This document shows, piece by piece, positions 24,331 through 37,079 of a DNA stretch of 64,000 bases. The position numbers and the translations under genes were made by a program. Below the pieces are notes generated by a model. That model did no database searches. It was not told the origin of the DNA and saw only the letters and a list, made by a program, of their open reading frames with translations. The DNA is from Epiperipatus broadwayi (Eukaryota > Onychophora > Udeonychophora > Euonychophora > Peripatidae): NCBI GenBank assembly GCA_028023455.1, contig JAQFVV010000324.1, positions 682,001-746,000 of the forward strand. Direction: 5' to 3'. Position 1 is the stretch's first letter, and every line of letters begins with the position of its first letter.

Positions 24331-24914
24331 TTTTTTAAAGTAGTCAAGTTTTTCAAATAACAATAAAGTAAAAGTTTTCATTATCAATCAAATATTTAAC
24401 TATATTGCTAGTAAAAAATTATTTTGCTGTTTACAAATAATGAAATATTATTAATCAGAATGTTGCAATAATTTTTTAATTTAACATTTAATTAATTTGC
24501 ATTAGACAGTAGTTTTAACCTATAGTAAATCATTGGAATGTAAACATATGAGAAAATGTATTTCTACCAACTAGGATCCAACTATAATTGATGTTAGAGC
24601 AAAGCAGAAGAAATAGTGTACTAATTAATGAAAAGTATTAATCTTTTGAAAAAATATTCATTCATAAGAAGAAAATCATTAACTTAGAGAACATAATCCA
24701 ATTAAAATAATTGATGTTATCAGAAATAATATATTTTTCAGAACAATATATTATATTGTTCTATTAACTTATATCTAAGTCTACTCTGGTGGTAATAAAT
24801 AACTTTATATCACTAATCTTTAAAGTTATTTGTAAAGAAGAATAAAGATATACCAATCATTCATTAGCTTGAATAGAAAATTAAAATAAAGATGAGAATA
24901 TTTGCGATGCAATT
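24331..24914. other. AT-rich DNA, nothing recognised
   Basis: No ORF, RNA or repeat could be supported. Confidence 0.5.
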
Positions 24915-24960
24915 GTATTCACTGATGAAGTTCAGTAACCAGAAGCTAATCTCAGAATTA
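24915..24960 (+). ncRNA. Possible decayed hammerhead-like sequence
   Basis: TCACTGATGAAG is followed by ACCAGAAGCTAATCT, aligned with the TCACTGATGAAG and GCCAGAAACTAGTCT of family 2. Stem I is not maintained, so this is at most an eroded relic. Confidence 0.25.
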
Positions 24961-25314
24961 GTTTGATGTTCTAAAGTGATGTTTATTAATTATGCTTACA
25001 TAAATGATTCTGGAGGGCTGTGATGCAGTTTGGATTTTTGTGGTCATTAAATAATTTTTACAAAATTTAGAGATTGACAATTGTGTAATACTTTGGTTTT
25101 GAAACCAGTTAAATATAAAAGGTATAGATATATTATGCACATTTTTTTTACTTTGCAAACATAGTGTGCATATTAGAAGTTAATGTGGTATTCTTCTAAA
25201 AATTAAGTTACTAAAATAAATTGTATTAAAAAGTAGCAGGCTATCAAAAACTACAAAAACATATGAATTAATTTAGCCCTGTTATCTACATTTGCTTTTA
25301 AAGATGAATGCTCT

Positions 25315-25316
25315 CT

Positions 25317-25358
<42 letters not shown>

Positions 25359-25360
25359 AT
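25315..25360. repeat. (CA)n(TA)n microsatellite
   Basis: About 13 CA repeats run directly into about 10 TA repeats. Confidence 0.97.
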
Positions 25361-27096
25361 AAGGAACTTGAACTTAAATTACATTAAGTTTAGTATAGGC
25401 AATCTACATATATTTAAATATTATATATATTATTTAGAATGATTTATCTCTAAACATTGTTTTTATTAATGCATATTTCCTAATACATTCCAAACCAAAA
25501 ATGAATTCATTTTTGTCTATTATCCAGCCACCATTCAAATTCTTGTATGAATTGTAGATTAAACTAATGATAAATATAAAGATAGATATCAAATTAAAAT
25601 TCATTTAAATAAAATGCAATAGCCTCTGGATTGATATATTTTCTTTTACAATAACCAATATTCTAATCTCCAATCTATATAAGTGAAAAGGAATTCATTT
25701 TTTATTTGTAATATGATTGACTTTGACACTAGGAGGCATTGCATTTATATTGACTGCATATTATTTATCAATCAAAGTTTACCAAAGTTTACACATTTGT
25801 TTAATGCTGCAAAATTGTATTGTATATGTATTTATTATTCAGGTAGATTATGAAAAGACTGATAATCAGCAGATAGATTTTTTTTTAATCATTTAAACAT
25901 TTTTTGAAAACTGAATGATTTTAGCTATCATAGATTATTACATATTGTAAGTTTTAGTTAATAGTTGTTTATTCTGATTTAAAATAAATTTGGAAAATCA
26001 TTTAAAGTATTATGTATTTATAGAAATCAAAGATAAAAGATAAAACATTTTGATAGAATTTGCATCTATATAAGTGTAAAAGATAAATGATAAAAAGATT
26101 TTACATTTCCATTGGCAAGACAAAGATCCTTTTTTAGCATTCCTCTTCACAGAAACAGCAAAATAGATGACAGTATTCATCAACTATTCAAATGCCAGAT
26201 AGTAAACATTTATTGTTTTTTCTTTGCTTTAGTTTTCAAAATATAGCCAGATACTCATTTATTGGATAAAAGTTGGATGACTAGATAAGTTGATCTAGGC
26301 CAGTTATCTTAAAAAGAAAATTCCAAAGCTATCTTGGAACCTGAATTTTTTTTCTGTTTCTCTTGGATTTCAATATTCGGTTATGATCATTGCAGGCAGA
26401 TGCAATAATCATTGTTATTGTATATATATGCACATTTGTTTATAACCTTTAGACATGAATTAATTAAAGTACATTTTTTTTATCAGTGAATATTCTGCTG
26501 TCATGCAGGGTTAGATATTAATTGTTAAAAAGTTTTATAGAACCTATGATTTTAAAATACTATGATGTGATAGCATGAAGAACATAGATTTATTAAGATA
26601 AAATCTATTTACTAGTTGTATGTTTACACATTGATGTATACATATTTAGTGAGTATATCATAAAAATTTATTTGAAATAATTATATTCTATAATCCAGAA
26701 ATCAAATTCCAGTATTAATCAGTGAGTATGATTATATTATTTTTTATTGAATTCTAGTTATTATATGAGTAGATATAATCTTTATATATCAATTATAATC
26801 AAATATTTTTGTATTTTTTCTAACTTATTGTTTAGATAATTATTGCATTGAATCCATGGTTGATCATTAAGATCTTAATCTTATTCAATTTTGTTCTGTT
26901 AAAAGTCAGAATGATTTGCTTTAATTATATTTAATTTTAGTTGACATGGTTCATAAATTCAATTAATTATTAAATTTTAATATTCATATCTAATTATAAT
27001 AAATGGTAATAATTTTTTTATATCTTTGATTATTGTAATATATAGTTTTAATAATTTAGTTACTGGCAATCTAAAACAAATGAATATGATTTGTTA
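25361..27096. other. AT-rich DNA, nothing recognised
   Basis: Short TA runs only. No gene or repeat boundary seen. Confidence 0.5.
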
Positions 27097-27255
27097 ATTG
27101 TACTTAAGTAAATGTCCAATAAAAATCTGTTGTTTCTTTTATATATGGCTATTATAGATTTAAGATTGTTCTTAAGTAAATATACAATAGAAATCTATTG
27201 TTTCTTTTATATACTGCTATGATTGGATATTATAGATTTAAGATTATATAATAGG
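27097..27255. repeat. Diverged tandem duplication, about 75-80 bp
   Basis: The order CTTAAGTAAAT, AAATCT(G/A)TTGTTTCTTT, TATATA and TATTATAGATTTAAGATT appears twice in succession. The second copy carries a short extra segment. Confidence 0.75.
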
Positions 27256-27889
27256 TTTATCAATATTACATCATTATTAAATATTTCATTTTATTATAAC
27301 TAGTTTAATTAGCAAAAGTAAAGTCAGTATAAGAATATAGCATGGATAAATTAGTATTATTTATCATTTTATTAAACTAGTATTTAAAATTAATTGTTGG
27401 ATCATATATTTATTTAAATATTATGAACATTATAGACTTATGAGATTACTAAAGTTGTTTTCTTAATCATTTGTGAATTATTTTATTTAGATATGAACAT
27501 CTTTTAAATTTTAGTATAAGTATATATTATTATAAACAATGTTTGATTAGTTAAGTGTATTAGAACTTAGTTGTTTGATGATTTGTTATTGGTTTCATTC
27601 AATTATAAGTGAAATCTATCTTAAATATATATCATTGTTTTGAGGTAGTGATATTTCATATGATTGCTTTATTTTAATCTATTTTAAGTAAGGATTGTAT
27701 TTAGGATTTGTGAAGTGATAATCTTGTTTGTTTTATATTTATTTTAATTGCTTTTTAATACATGATGCTATAATAAAGATTGTCATTACTATTTTGTTTT
27801 AGTATAATTGACAATTGGATATGTGATTGGGTAAAGGATTATATTAAATACTGAATAATTACTTATTGATTGGTATTTATTGTGTTAAG

Positions 27890-28390
27890 TATATTATATT
27901 TATTCTGTTATGAATAATTTTATTCGATTTACATTTTATTCAGTTAGAAATGATGTCCAACTTCAGGGATCATTTTCATTCTGTTACATAGGGTAACCAA
28001 TAGCTGAGCTATGTTTATTCAGGATATATTAGTTATTATTTCTTATTGCACATTTTCAATCTGTTATAAATGCCACTTAAATGATTGGGATATAACAATA
28101 TAACAAAGGTTAGCATACAAACATATTTATTCTATTATGATGCCATAATTGATAGAGTCACTCTATAATGGTTTTATCATATCTGATTTGTTACAAATGG
28201 ATTCCAAATCTGGGGTGTTTTAAAATAAAAATATACTCTCATTTTTATCCTATTATAAATGGTGCTCTAACTTTAAGGATAGTAATAAGAATTATTTCAT
28301 CATCATTTTTTTATGTCAATAATAAAATATTGTCTAAACCTGTAGGGAAACTTTTTATTCTGTTACAATATATATATTGGCTTGTATGAT
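27890..28390. repeat. Diverged minisatellite-like array
   Basis: Variants of TATT(C)TGTTATAAATG followed by a short unique stretch recur at about 27903, 27940, 27978, 28058, 28130, 28188, 28248 and 28357. Spacing ranges from about 38 to 109 bp. The 73-codon ORF 28168-28389 lies within this array and is not considered a gene. Confidence 0.4.
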
Positions 28391-29412
28391 TGGATATAAA
28401 GTGACATAAATTAATTTGGTTCATTTGCAATGAGAGGTGGCAATATTGACTTCAAAATTAATTAGGATTAGGCAGTTTGATGTAAGGGATTGTTTATTTA
28501 ACCAATTAATTAATAAAAAATCACATAAAACTTTTAATGCTGATAAATTACACTGTTGGTGAAATGCCATTTAAAAGAGGATTCAGAATGACATTTATGA
28601 TGTATAAAATAAATATTTTCTTGGATATTTGCTTTTATGTGCATTTATGAATGCATGTATTTATGTTGCATGGTTTTTAGTACTGTAATGAAAATACTGG
28701 CCTCAAAAATTAAAATTTTTAGTACTAATATACTCTATCCAAATGTCAATTGCCTTTTTGAGTAATTGACCACATTAGTAATATAATGAGGTTAAATAAG
28801 ACAAATTTTAAATATAAGAAGTAATTTAAAATGCTTCTTTCAAAACTATTTTCTTTAATTCTAAGTGAATTGAGTAAATAGTTTGTAATTATATAGTTTT
28901 ATTTTTTAACTATTCCTGTTTTTATTTTTTTTCAAAGTTTTATTCCTGTTAGAAATATATTGAAAAAAAAAAAGAAGCTTTGTCTGAATTCCTGTTTTGT
29001 TTAAAAAGGATGAGATTAGAAAAAGAGAAATAAGAGGGGGGGGTCTTTAATACAGAATGTTATATTTTTTATTTTTTGTTCTTGTAATTTCATATATGTT
29101 TGTGAAAACTATGAATAAAAATAATTGAAGGTGTGATTATTTTTTTAAAAGCATCATTAGAAGTGATCTTTTTTATTTTTATTCTTTTAGAACTGAAATG
29201 ATATTTTTGAGAAGAACCTATGTGTCTCCTATGATAATATATTTTTGTAATAGTGCTATTATGCTTTGTTAAAAAAGCATTGTAAAATATTTGTCAAATA
29301 TAGTAGTTATCTCTGTGTGATGATTAATTGGCTTTGGAGAAGATACTATAACTCATTCCTTATTAAAAGTTGTTAGTCAATGAAGACCCGAATTTCATAT
29401 CTATTTTTATAC
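28391..29412. other. AT-rich DNA, nothing recognised
   Basis: Contains a G8-9 run near 29036. No gene seen. Confidence 0.5.
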
Positions 29413-29428
29413 CTATGTTCAATTATTT

Positions 29429-29767
29429 TCGTGGGGGGAAATATATATAAATTTAAATATTTACTTGTGCTCCCCCCCGAAAGAGGAGTGTCACTATCAC
29501 TTTCTCTCAGTCAATCCTTCCTTTGTGACGACTGTGCCACTCGTGGTGACTGTCTTTTTTTTTATTATTTTTTTCCCTTTTTTTTTTTTTTTATTCACAT
29601 TTTTCTTTTTTTTTTTTTTTTTTTTTTAATTAATTATAAATTAAAACCCCCAGGGAAAAGGGGGGTTTTTTTTTAAAAAAAAAAAAAAAAAATTATATTA
29701 AAAAAAAGAGGGGGGGGGGGGGACTTTTTTGGGAAAAAAAAGAGAAAGGAAGGAAAAAAAAAAAGAG

Positions 29768-29818
<51 letters not shown>

Positions 29819-29833
29819 AAAAAAAGAAAAAAG
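29429..29833 (+). mobile_element. Low-complexity insertion with 16-bp flanking duplication and poly(A) end
   Basis: The 405-bp block lies between two perfect copies of CTATGTTCAATTATTT (29413-29428 and 29834-29849). Its right end is a long A run with a few G, as in a retroposed poly(A) tail. Its body has a less biased part (29470-29550) and then extreme homopolymer runs of T, C, G and A. It may be a retroposed copy, or the homopolymers may be sequencing or assembly error around a real insertion. Confidence 0.5.
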
Positions 29834-29849
29834 CTATGTTCAATTATTT

Positions 29850-31485
29850 ATTTACATATATTCAATCTAATATAATTTAAAATCACAGGTACTTAAAAAA
29901 GAGAAACTTTCTCTTCCCTGCACTATATAAACTAAATTTGTATAAATAATTTGTCAATTGAAATTGATTTAAGCACCACCAATAAGGGATGATTTATATA
30001 AAAATAAACTTTAAGCATAAGTGTTACATTCATGCTTTTGAAACGCTTGTTGATGGATGAGTGCATGTAAATTTAATCTAATAACAGATGTGTGAAGATT
30101 AATTTCCTTCCACAAGATTATATATATAAGTTAAAAGTTATTTTAAATAATCTACTGGTGATCAATTATAAAAAGATTTAAAAATTATAATATTGATTGC
30201 TTAAAGTCTGAGTAATTAATAACATTGCAAACATACATATATAGATCTTTCAAATTAAAATTTATATGACTATAATTTTTGAAATAAATAACTTAAATAA
30301 TTATATTTTAAAAAAGGATTTTAAAAGTATGTGAAGTGTGTTTTGCAGAAAGGAAATGTTTCCTGTATAAAAAGTAATTTTTATATTTTTATTAATCTGT
30401 AAAAAAAAATGATGAAAATTATTTATTTAGATTAGATATATTTTAAATTTGAATATTTTAGTGTGGATTTTTGCATTAAGTTTTGTTATAAATACATCAT
30501 TATGTATATATGTGTGCATGTATGCATCCCATAAAAAAGACAAATATTTCTATTTATTAAATTTTTTTCAGTATTTTCATATTTATTTTCAATTCAAAAA
30601 TTTAGATATTTTATTCAGTCAACATATATGATAATTAATCACTACAGGAATAAAGATGCTGACATAAATATGGCATTTATAATTCTTCTGAATATACCTG
30701 CAGAATTTTATCTATTAATCATGATTTTTCTCACTTAATTTTATAGAAGTTGAAATTTATATGGATTTTATTTTTGAGCCTTTTTGTGAATTCTGTTTTG
30801 ATGGGCAAAGAGAGACCTTTTTAAAGAACTCTAATGTAAAGCAAGTGTAATAGTTGTTGTAGCATCATCAATTGGATTCTATTGTGAAGGTCTGCTACAT
30901 GTTATAATATGTATGGATTCTGCTTGTTTGAAACTTTGCAGAGCTATTCCAACTTTGTGTTAGTGATCAGATTGGATAATAATCTGAATTTTTAAAATAG
31001 CTCCCTTTTTTTTTTATAGCTCTTTTTTGACTTAGATTTTTTTATAAATAGAATTGTCGTAATACATTTGTTTTGTTTTGTTTTTGCTCGGATACATTTT
31101 AATCTATAAAGTAAAAAAAGTAAACATTAACTTTATAATATTGGATTAGTGGATTATCATACAATATAATACTTCATACACACATATATATATATATGAA
31201 TAGATTTATACACATTTGTATACATATAAATAGATATTCAGCTGCAGATTAGAGGCATTATCACAGAAAAACAATAGAAAAGAAAATTATATCAAACCAG
31301 CCAAACACCATGTAGTAAGAGTTTATTGTTTTACTTCCTTGTTTAATACCTCATAGCTAATTGAATATAAATTAGATACTTGAAAAAAAAATTTCTAAGC
31401 TCACTTGAAAATGAAAACATTTCAAAATTTCAATTAGATTCAAATGCAAGTCTTGAACACATTGGCAAATGTACTAATTACTATA
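29850..31485. other. AT-rich DNA, nothing recognised
   Basis: No gene or repeat supported. The frame 31380-31610 runs into the hAT element and is accidental. Confidence 0.5.
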
Positions 31486-31493
31486 TCATAGAG

Positions 31494-31893
31494 CAGAGGT
31501 CCCCAACCTTTTTGCACTTACGAGCACATTCTATAATACCGGTCAGGTGGCGGGCACTATTTATTTTTTTAATGTTAGGGGACGGGCACCATTTATTTTT
31601 TCAATGTTAATTTATAATTGGATATTGTTAATAATACACATAATGTACAAAAAAATATTTATTTCAAAAATAAAATTTTAACATATAATTAATGTCTATA
31701 TTTTTATGGTGTAAAAGTATAGTATGCCCTACAATTTGATTACAATATAATACAATAATTTATAAGAAATTTTAAAAATTAAATTTATTTGTATCAGATA
31801 AATAATTTTTAATTGTGTTCGGATAGTGGCGGGCACACGTAAAATGGTCTGTGGGCACCATGGTGCCCACGGGCATAGGGTTGGGGATCCCTG
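31494..31893 (+). mobile_element. hAT-type non-autonomous element (MITE), 400 bp
   Basis: The left end is CAGAGGTCCCCAACC and the reversed right end is CAGGGATCCCCAACC, 13 of 15 identical. Perfect 8-bp direct repeats TCATAGAG flank it at 31486-31493 and 31894-31901. Eight-base duplications and CAGNGGT-type termini are diagnostic of hAT elements. The right side holds a subterminal palindrome GGGCACCATGGTGCCC. The interior is AT-rich and non-coding, so movement would need a transposase from elsewhere. Confidence 0.9.
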
Positions 31894-31901
31894 TCATAGA
31901 G

Positions 31902-32792
31902 CTTGTCAATGGGTATATGCATATTTATATGTATGCAATTTTATTTTGTTTAGTTTTTAGTGATAATTATTTTTATTCTTTTTAATGTTATCTTATTCCC
32001 GAGATAAATTTTAGTGTTCAAACAAGTTTGCCTGCTGACAAAAAATTATTATTTTTGTTGTTTTAAATTTTAATGTTTATTATCATTAATTTAATATTCG
32101 CCATAGTAACTTTTTTTGTTTAGATTTGCCTAAAGGCAATAACAGCATATTATCTAGACACGATTACTGCTAATCGAAAGGGGTTTTATTATTATTTTTT
32201 TTTGCATATATTTAAACTACAAATATCAGAAATACTTGCTACATCTATCAAAGTAGTTAAATAGTAATAGAACATTTTTTCCTGTAAACACTGTAGATTA
32301 AAATTTAAATCATTTTCTTCAATTTTTATAAATCTTAATTAATTTTATTATTATGGTTATATTTTGTTTTTGTATTTTTATTTACTTAAATTATGTGAAC
32401 TTTCAATCCCTCGTATTTCAAAGAAAAATAAATGATAATTATATAAAACGATAATCTATTAAAAATTATAGATAAGAAACAATTTAATGATTATTCACTG
32501 AAGAACTGTACATGTAAAATATATCTTAATCTTTAGTTTTTAGTATAGTTGAGATAATTCAAAACATTCCATATTTACTATTTACAATATATATATGTGT
32601 GTGTATATATATAAATTAGAATATACAGTATTTAGGCTATGCCAAAAGTTAGATTACAGACTGCAAACAATTTATTGTACAGTATAAATTAAGTTTTCGA
32701 ATTGACTAATATTTTTTCCTGAACTTTTTTTTCACGTTTTTAAATTTTGATGTAAATGCTTTTCAGATCGTATTGTACCGGTCAGAATTGTA
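31902..32792. other. AT-rich DNA, nothing recognised
   Basis: No gene seen up to the assembly gap. A GT/TA microsatellite lies near 32588-32612. Confidence 0.5.
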
Positions 32793-33292
32793 NNNNNNNN
32801 NNNNNNNNNNNNNNNNNNNNNNNNNNNNNNNNNNNNNNNNNNNNNNNNNNNNNNNNNNNNNNNNNNNNNNNNNNNNNNNNNNNNNNNNNNNNNNNNNNNN
32901 NNNNNNNNNNNNNNNNNNNNNNNNNNNNNNNNNNNNNNNNNNNNNNNNNNNNNNNNNNNNNNNNNNNNNNNNNNNNNNNNNNNNNNNNNNNNNNNNNNNN
33001 NNNNNNNNNNNNNNNNNNNNNNNNNNNNNNNNNNNNNNNNNNNNNNNNNNNNNNNNNNNNNNNNNNNNNNNNNNNNNNNNNNNNNNNNNNNNNNNNNNNN
33101 NNNNNNNNNNNNNNNNNNNNNNNNNNNNNNNNNNNNNNNNNNNNNNNNNNNNNNNNNNNNNNNNNNNNNNNNNNNNNNNNNNNNNNNNNNNNNNNNNNNN
33201 NNNNNNNNNNNNNNNNNNNNNNNNNNNNNNNNNNNNNNNNNNNNNNNNNNNNNNNNNNNNNNNNNNNNNNNNNNNNNNNNNNNNNNNNNNNN
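32793..33292. other. Assembly gap (500 N)
   Basis: Exactly 500 undetermined bases, a conventional placeholder length. The 3' part of the minus-strand LINE to the right runs into it. The open frames spanning it are meaningless. Confidence 0.99.
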
Positions 33293-35141
33293 GGAATGAA
33301 TGATGGAGAATTTTTGCCATTGAGTGTGATATGTATTTCTCTGCTAAGTAGTAGGTTTGTGAGCAGGTACAGATGAGTTCGTGGAATTGTGGTGTCAGCT
33401 AGCATATTGATTAATGTATTGATGTTGACCCGAGTCAAAAGCCGCTTCTATATCAAGTTGAACTGCAATTGGTGGATACTTCTTTCTGTCCTGTAGTGAG
33501 TTAATAACTGTTTTAAATATCATTGCAGCCTGTGCAGTTGATGATTGCTTTCTTGCAAACTGGCTGTGTGAAATTAACGGTAGAATATGTGGCTCTAGGC
33601 TGTCTTTGAGTACTTTTTCAATTATTTTAATCATAAGTGGCCCCATTGAGATTGGTCATAGGTTGGATAGTGTTGATATGTGGACTTTTTCTTGTTGAAG
33701 GGGACTATTGCTATTGGATATAAACCTTGGATATCATGCAACTTCTGTGATAGATGATTTGCAAGGTCACATAAATATTGGCTAGTGAACTGGCTGAGAT
33801 GTGCAAGGACAAATTTGGGTATTCCATGTGCTCCTGGCTGACATGCATTAGGTACTGTTGCTAGTTTAGTAGCAAATTCTGTGATGTTGTATGGGGTATT
33901 TGTTTCTGGTTTTCCAAAGACATTAGAATTATATTTGACTGAGTGGTATGCTTGCAGCTTTTGTTTGAAATGCTGATAGATTGGTTTTAACATATTATCT
34001 CCTGCATATGTGAGCCCTTGCTCTGTGAGTACCATTGGTACTCTGACAGTGGATGGGTATCCCAAGGCCCAGTGAATGTATTTTTTTGTCCATGTGTGTT
34101 GTTGGCCGAGGCAGACTTTACCCTTTTTTATTGCTAGGTAGTTTTTCAGATGGTTACAGATGTTATTGTATATTTGTGTAAGCCTGCATATATGTTGTTG
34201 ACTAGTGTGTGTTGGGTTTATCATTGTAATCCGCTTATGTATTTCATCAGCCAGAGCTAGCAGTCTTGAGGGTGGTGGGATTTGCGTGTAATGTGATCTA
34301 TATTAAATGATAAAATGTTTATGAATGCTAAGTATCTTTGAATGGGATTAAGTTGCATATTTTTGATTTTGTGAAGCATTATATATGTTTCTGAAAAAAT
34401 AAATTCTGGGGTAGAAGTTGGAAGTAGAATTCTGATTGTTTTACCATGTGTAAGTGCAGTTGTTTGGATTTCTGTCAGTTTAATTAGTATGGTTTGTGAA
34501 GAGTGATCAGAGAAAGGCAATGAGTTGATGTTTAGGCTGATTTGATGGTGTAGCATAGACGAATAAAAGCACAGATCAATTCTTGATGTATGACGTCCAT
34601 TGTGAAAGGTAACTGCGTCATTTGACAGAAAACCCTCTGCACTCATAAGTGGAATTGATATTTGATGCAGCCACTTTAAAATGAACTCTTGATATTTCAT
34701 GTTGAAATCCCCCATTAGTATGGTTGGATGTGAATTAGAGCCAAGTAAGGAGTTTATGTTTAATATTTGAGACAATTGTATGACCCGGTGGAATATACAC
34801 AAATGTAATGTTTAGTGTGATGATTTGATGACTAAAAGTTATTATTAGTAAATTTGCATCTATATATATATATGATGTTGAATGAGTCAAATGGACAACT
34901 TTGTGTTATGAGCAGTCCAGTACCCCCTTGAGGGAGATGATGTGTCTCTGGAGCATGCACAGTAGCCTTCTCTACTTAGATGTACTGAGGGGTCAATTTG
35001 TGAGCCACTATATATTTTAGTTTTTAGAAGTCCTAGTATATGAGGTTATGTAATCTTTATCCATTGTTGTAGCTGATGTATTTTGTTGATTGAGTTGAGC
35101 CCTCTGATATTAAATGCTGTTATTTTTAGCTTCATTATCAT
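33293..35141 (-). pseudogene. LINE ORF2: APE endonuclease and reverse transcriptase, 3' end in gap
   Basis: ORF2 starts at the ATG at 35141-35139, where KITAFNIRGLNS begins an apurinic-type endonuclease. PHILGLLKTK follows, then HPTILMGDFNM (catalytic GDFN, about 34700) and RIDLCFYSS and PFSDHSSQ (SDH motif, about 34500). After a linker come AHGIPKFVL, ISMGPLMIKIIEKV, FARKQSSTAQAAM and VQLDIEAAFDS, the block with the first catalytic aspartate (33460). The YXDD box would lie inside the gap. Several stops and frameshifts break the frame (near 34800, 34225 and 33640). The element is dead but fairly recent. Clade not certain: APE-type, with ORF1 of the CCHC kind. Confidence 0.8.
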
Positions 35142-36672
35142 GATTGGCTGCGAGTTGGTTTCACAGGGTGTTGAAGTTTGCGTGAAGCTTTTGCATATTC
35201 TCTAGTGTTTTGTGAGCAGTTACTAGTGGTTTGATTACTATCCAGCTCCATAGGTATTAATTTCTCTGCCAAGTGTTCAATCATTTCTGTTAGAGTATTT
35301 TTTTCATCTGTTTTGGCTCTTTTTGATTTATTTCTCCTTAGCCGACCAGATTTTTGGACTTCTGTTGGTGTTGTTTCTATGGGAGGGAGGCATGGGGTTA
35401 GTGACTCTAGAATATCTGTGGATGTTTTGTTTATAATTATATGAGGCATGCTTGTTTTGGGGGAGTTGTATGTATCATTAGATATGTCTGGATTTGAGCC
35501 TGATGTGTTATTGATTGGTATGCCTGGTGTTTATGATACTTCAGGCATGATTTGTGCTTGATTTTGATCCATTTGATCATCAGTGCTTTCATCTAATTTA
35601 TTCGAGCTATATGTTGTAGTTTCAAGTATATTTGTGTTTTCTTCTGCATGTTTGTTTTTACTAGCTTCATTTATACTGTGATTATTTTCATGTTGATTGT
35701 TTGAGTTGCTAGTGTTATTTTGTGTGTTATTGTTTTCTTCATGTTGGATTGGATGTGCTGATTATTTGTTGTCTGACCCTGTGTGAGTTGGCTATCCATG
35801 CACTGTGTGACTAGATGGCCACGCTTGCCACAGGCATAGCATTGTGGTTTTAAACCTCTTATATATAGGCACAGCATAGCTTCCTGATCAGCAATTTGTG
35901 TTGGTATAGATTCTGGGTCAATGTCTTTGTGTAATTTTAACTTAAAATCATAGCTATTGCTGTATATTGGTATTGGTGTGTCTTTGAGGTATATTGGTTG
36001 AAATGCTATAACCTTGCCAAATGGATCCATCATTTTTTGAAAGTCTTGTTTCGTGTATCCAAAGTATGTATTTTTAATTTTTCCAGTGATTTGGTTCTGT
36101 CGATCTTGATCGACTATAACAATCGAGTAATTGCCTAATGTTTTAATTTGGTTCTGAAATCGGTTCTTTTGACTAATATCAAGAAATTCGATTGCGAGGT
36201 ATCTGGGATTTGGATGATCTGCGATTCTTACGATCGTTTCCCACAGTTCATTTTCAGTTATTGCTTGATATAATAATGCGCGTGGAAAACAATACAGCGA
36301 TATATTTGCGTCTGTGGCAGATATTACTATTGAGTTTGGTGAAAAAAATCTTTTGAATGATGTATAGAGTCCCCGTGGAATCGTGTTGTTAAAGTGTTCA
36401 TTAATTCTTTTTAGCATATTATCGGTCCAGTGTGCAAGGGGAGGGTCTTGGTATACCTGTATCTTTAAATCTAACTGTTTTATGTCATTCGGATTTGTTT
36501 TTCTAAATCTCGGTATTTTATTATTTATTGTAGTCGTGAAATTCTTTGAACTTGTTGCTTGCATGTTAGTTTTTGCGACCGTGGCGTACGATTTGACGGT
36601 GTCTAAATTTTTACGCATTTCAGTGGCCATATTGACGCCAACTACTCGATCATGCATAGCTGTCGTCTCCAT
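35138..36672 (-). pseudogene. LINE ORF1: nucleic-acid binding protein with CCHC zinc knuckle
   Basis: Minus-strand frame of about 511 codons with one frameshift (about 35735-35770) and one TAA (35531-35533). The first 333 codons are open. They contain a region suggestive of an RNA-recognition fold (about 150-250) and a zinc knuckle C278-x2-C281-x4-H286-x4-C291. After the frameshift there is an Asn/Thr/Ser-rich stretch and a basic cluster (RLRRNKSKRAK) that could act as a nuclear localisation signal. The final TGA overlaps the ORF2 start codon as ATGA. In LINEs, ORF1 proteins coat the RNA and assist reverse transcription. CpG content is higher than nearby, suggesting a younger insertion. Confidence 0.8.
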
Positions 36673-37075
36673 TTTTTTTTTAGAAAGAAATCTTTGGTAA
36701 CGTAAATGTTTTTTTATGATATTCTTTAGCTAGGTTATGATTTTCATTAATTATAGCTTCAAAAATATTTATTTTTATTTTGTGAAATTATATATATTGT
36801 TTTGATTTTATATTGTGACGTTATTATTGTTTTTTGGGGGGTTTGAAGCCCAACTACTTTAATATTACTTACCGGCAATATCAACATTTTCTGCAGTATT
36901 ATTATTATTATTATTGTTATTATCATTATTTGGAGCTGAGTTCTAGCTATGCAGATGTCCATTTTTATTGTATGGTATTTGTCATATTATTGTTAATTTT
37001 TTTAATTCTATTGCTACAAATCTGATTTGGGAAAATACTTAGAATATCAATGTATAGTATTTGTGATAAGTTATT
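36673..37075. other. LINE 5' flank and unassigned sequence
   Basis: Probably includes the ORF1 leader of the minus-strand LINE next to ORF1. It also holds an ATT-rich tract near 36897-36925. The 5' boundary could not be fixed. Confidence 0.35.
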
Positions 37076-37079
37076 GTCT

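Noticed and set aside
32756-33438. Four ORFs of 176-218 codons
   Set aside because: Almost entirely undetermined bases of the 500-N gap.
36383-36700. 105-codon plus-strand ORF
   Set aside because: Antisense shadow of LINE ORF1.
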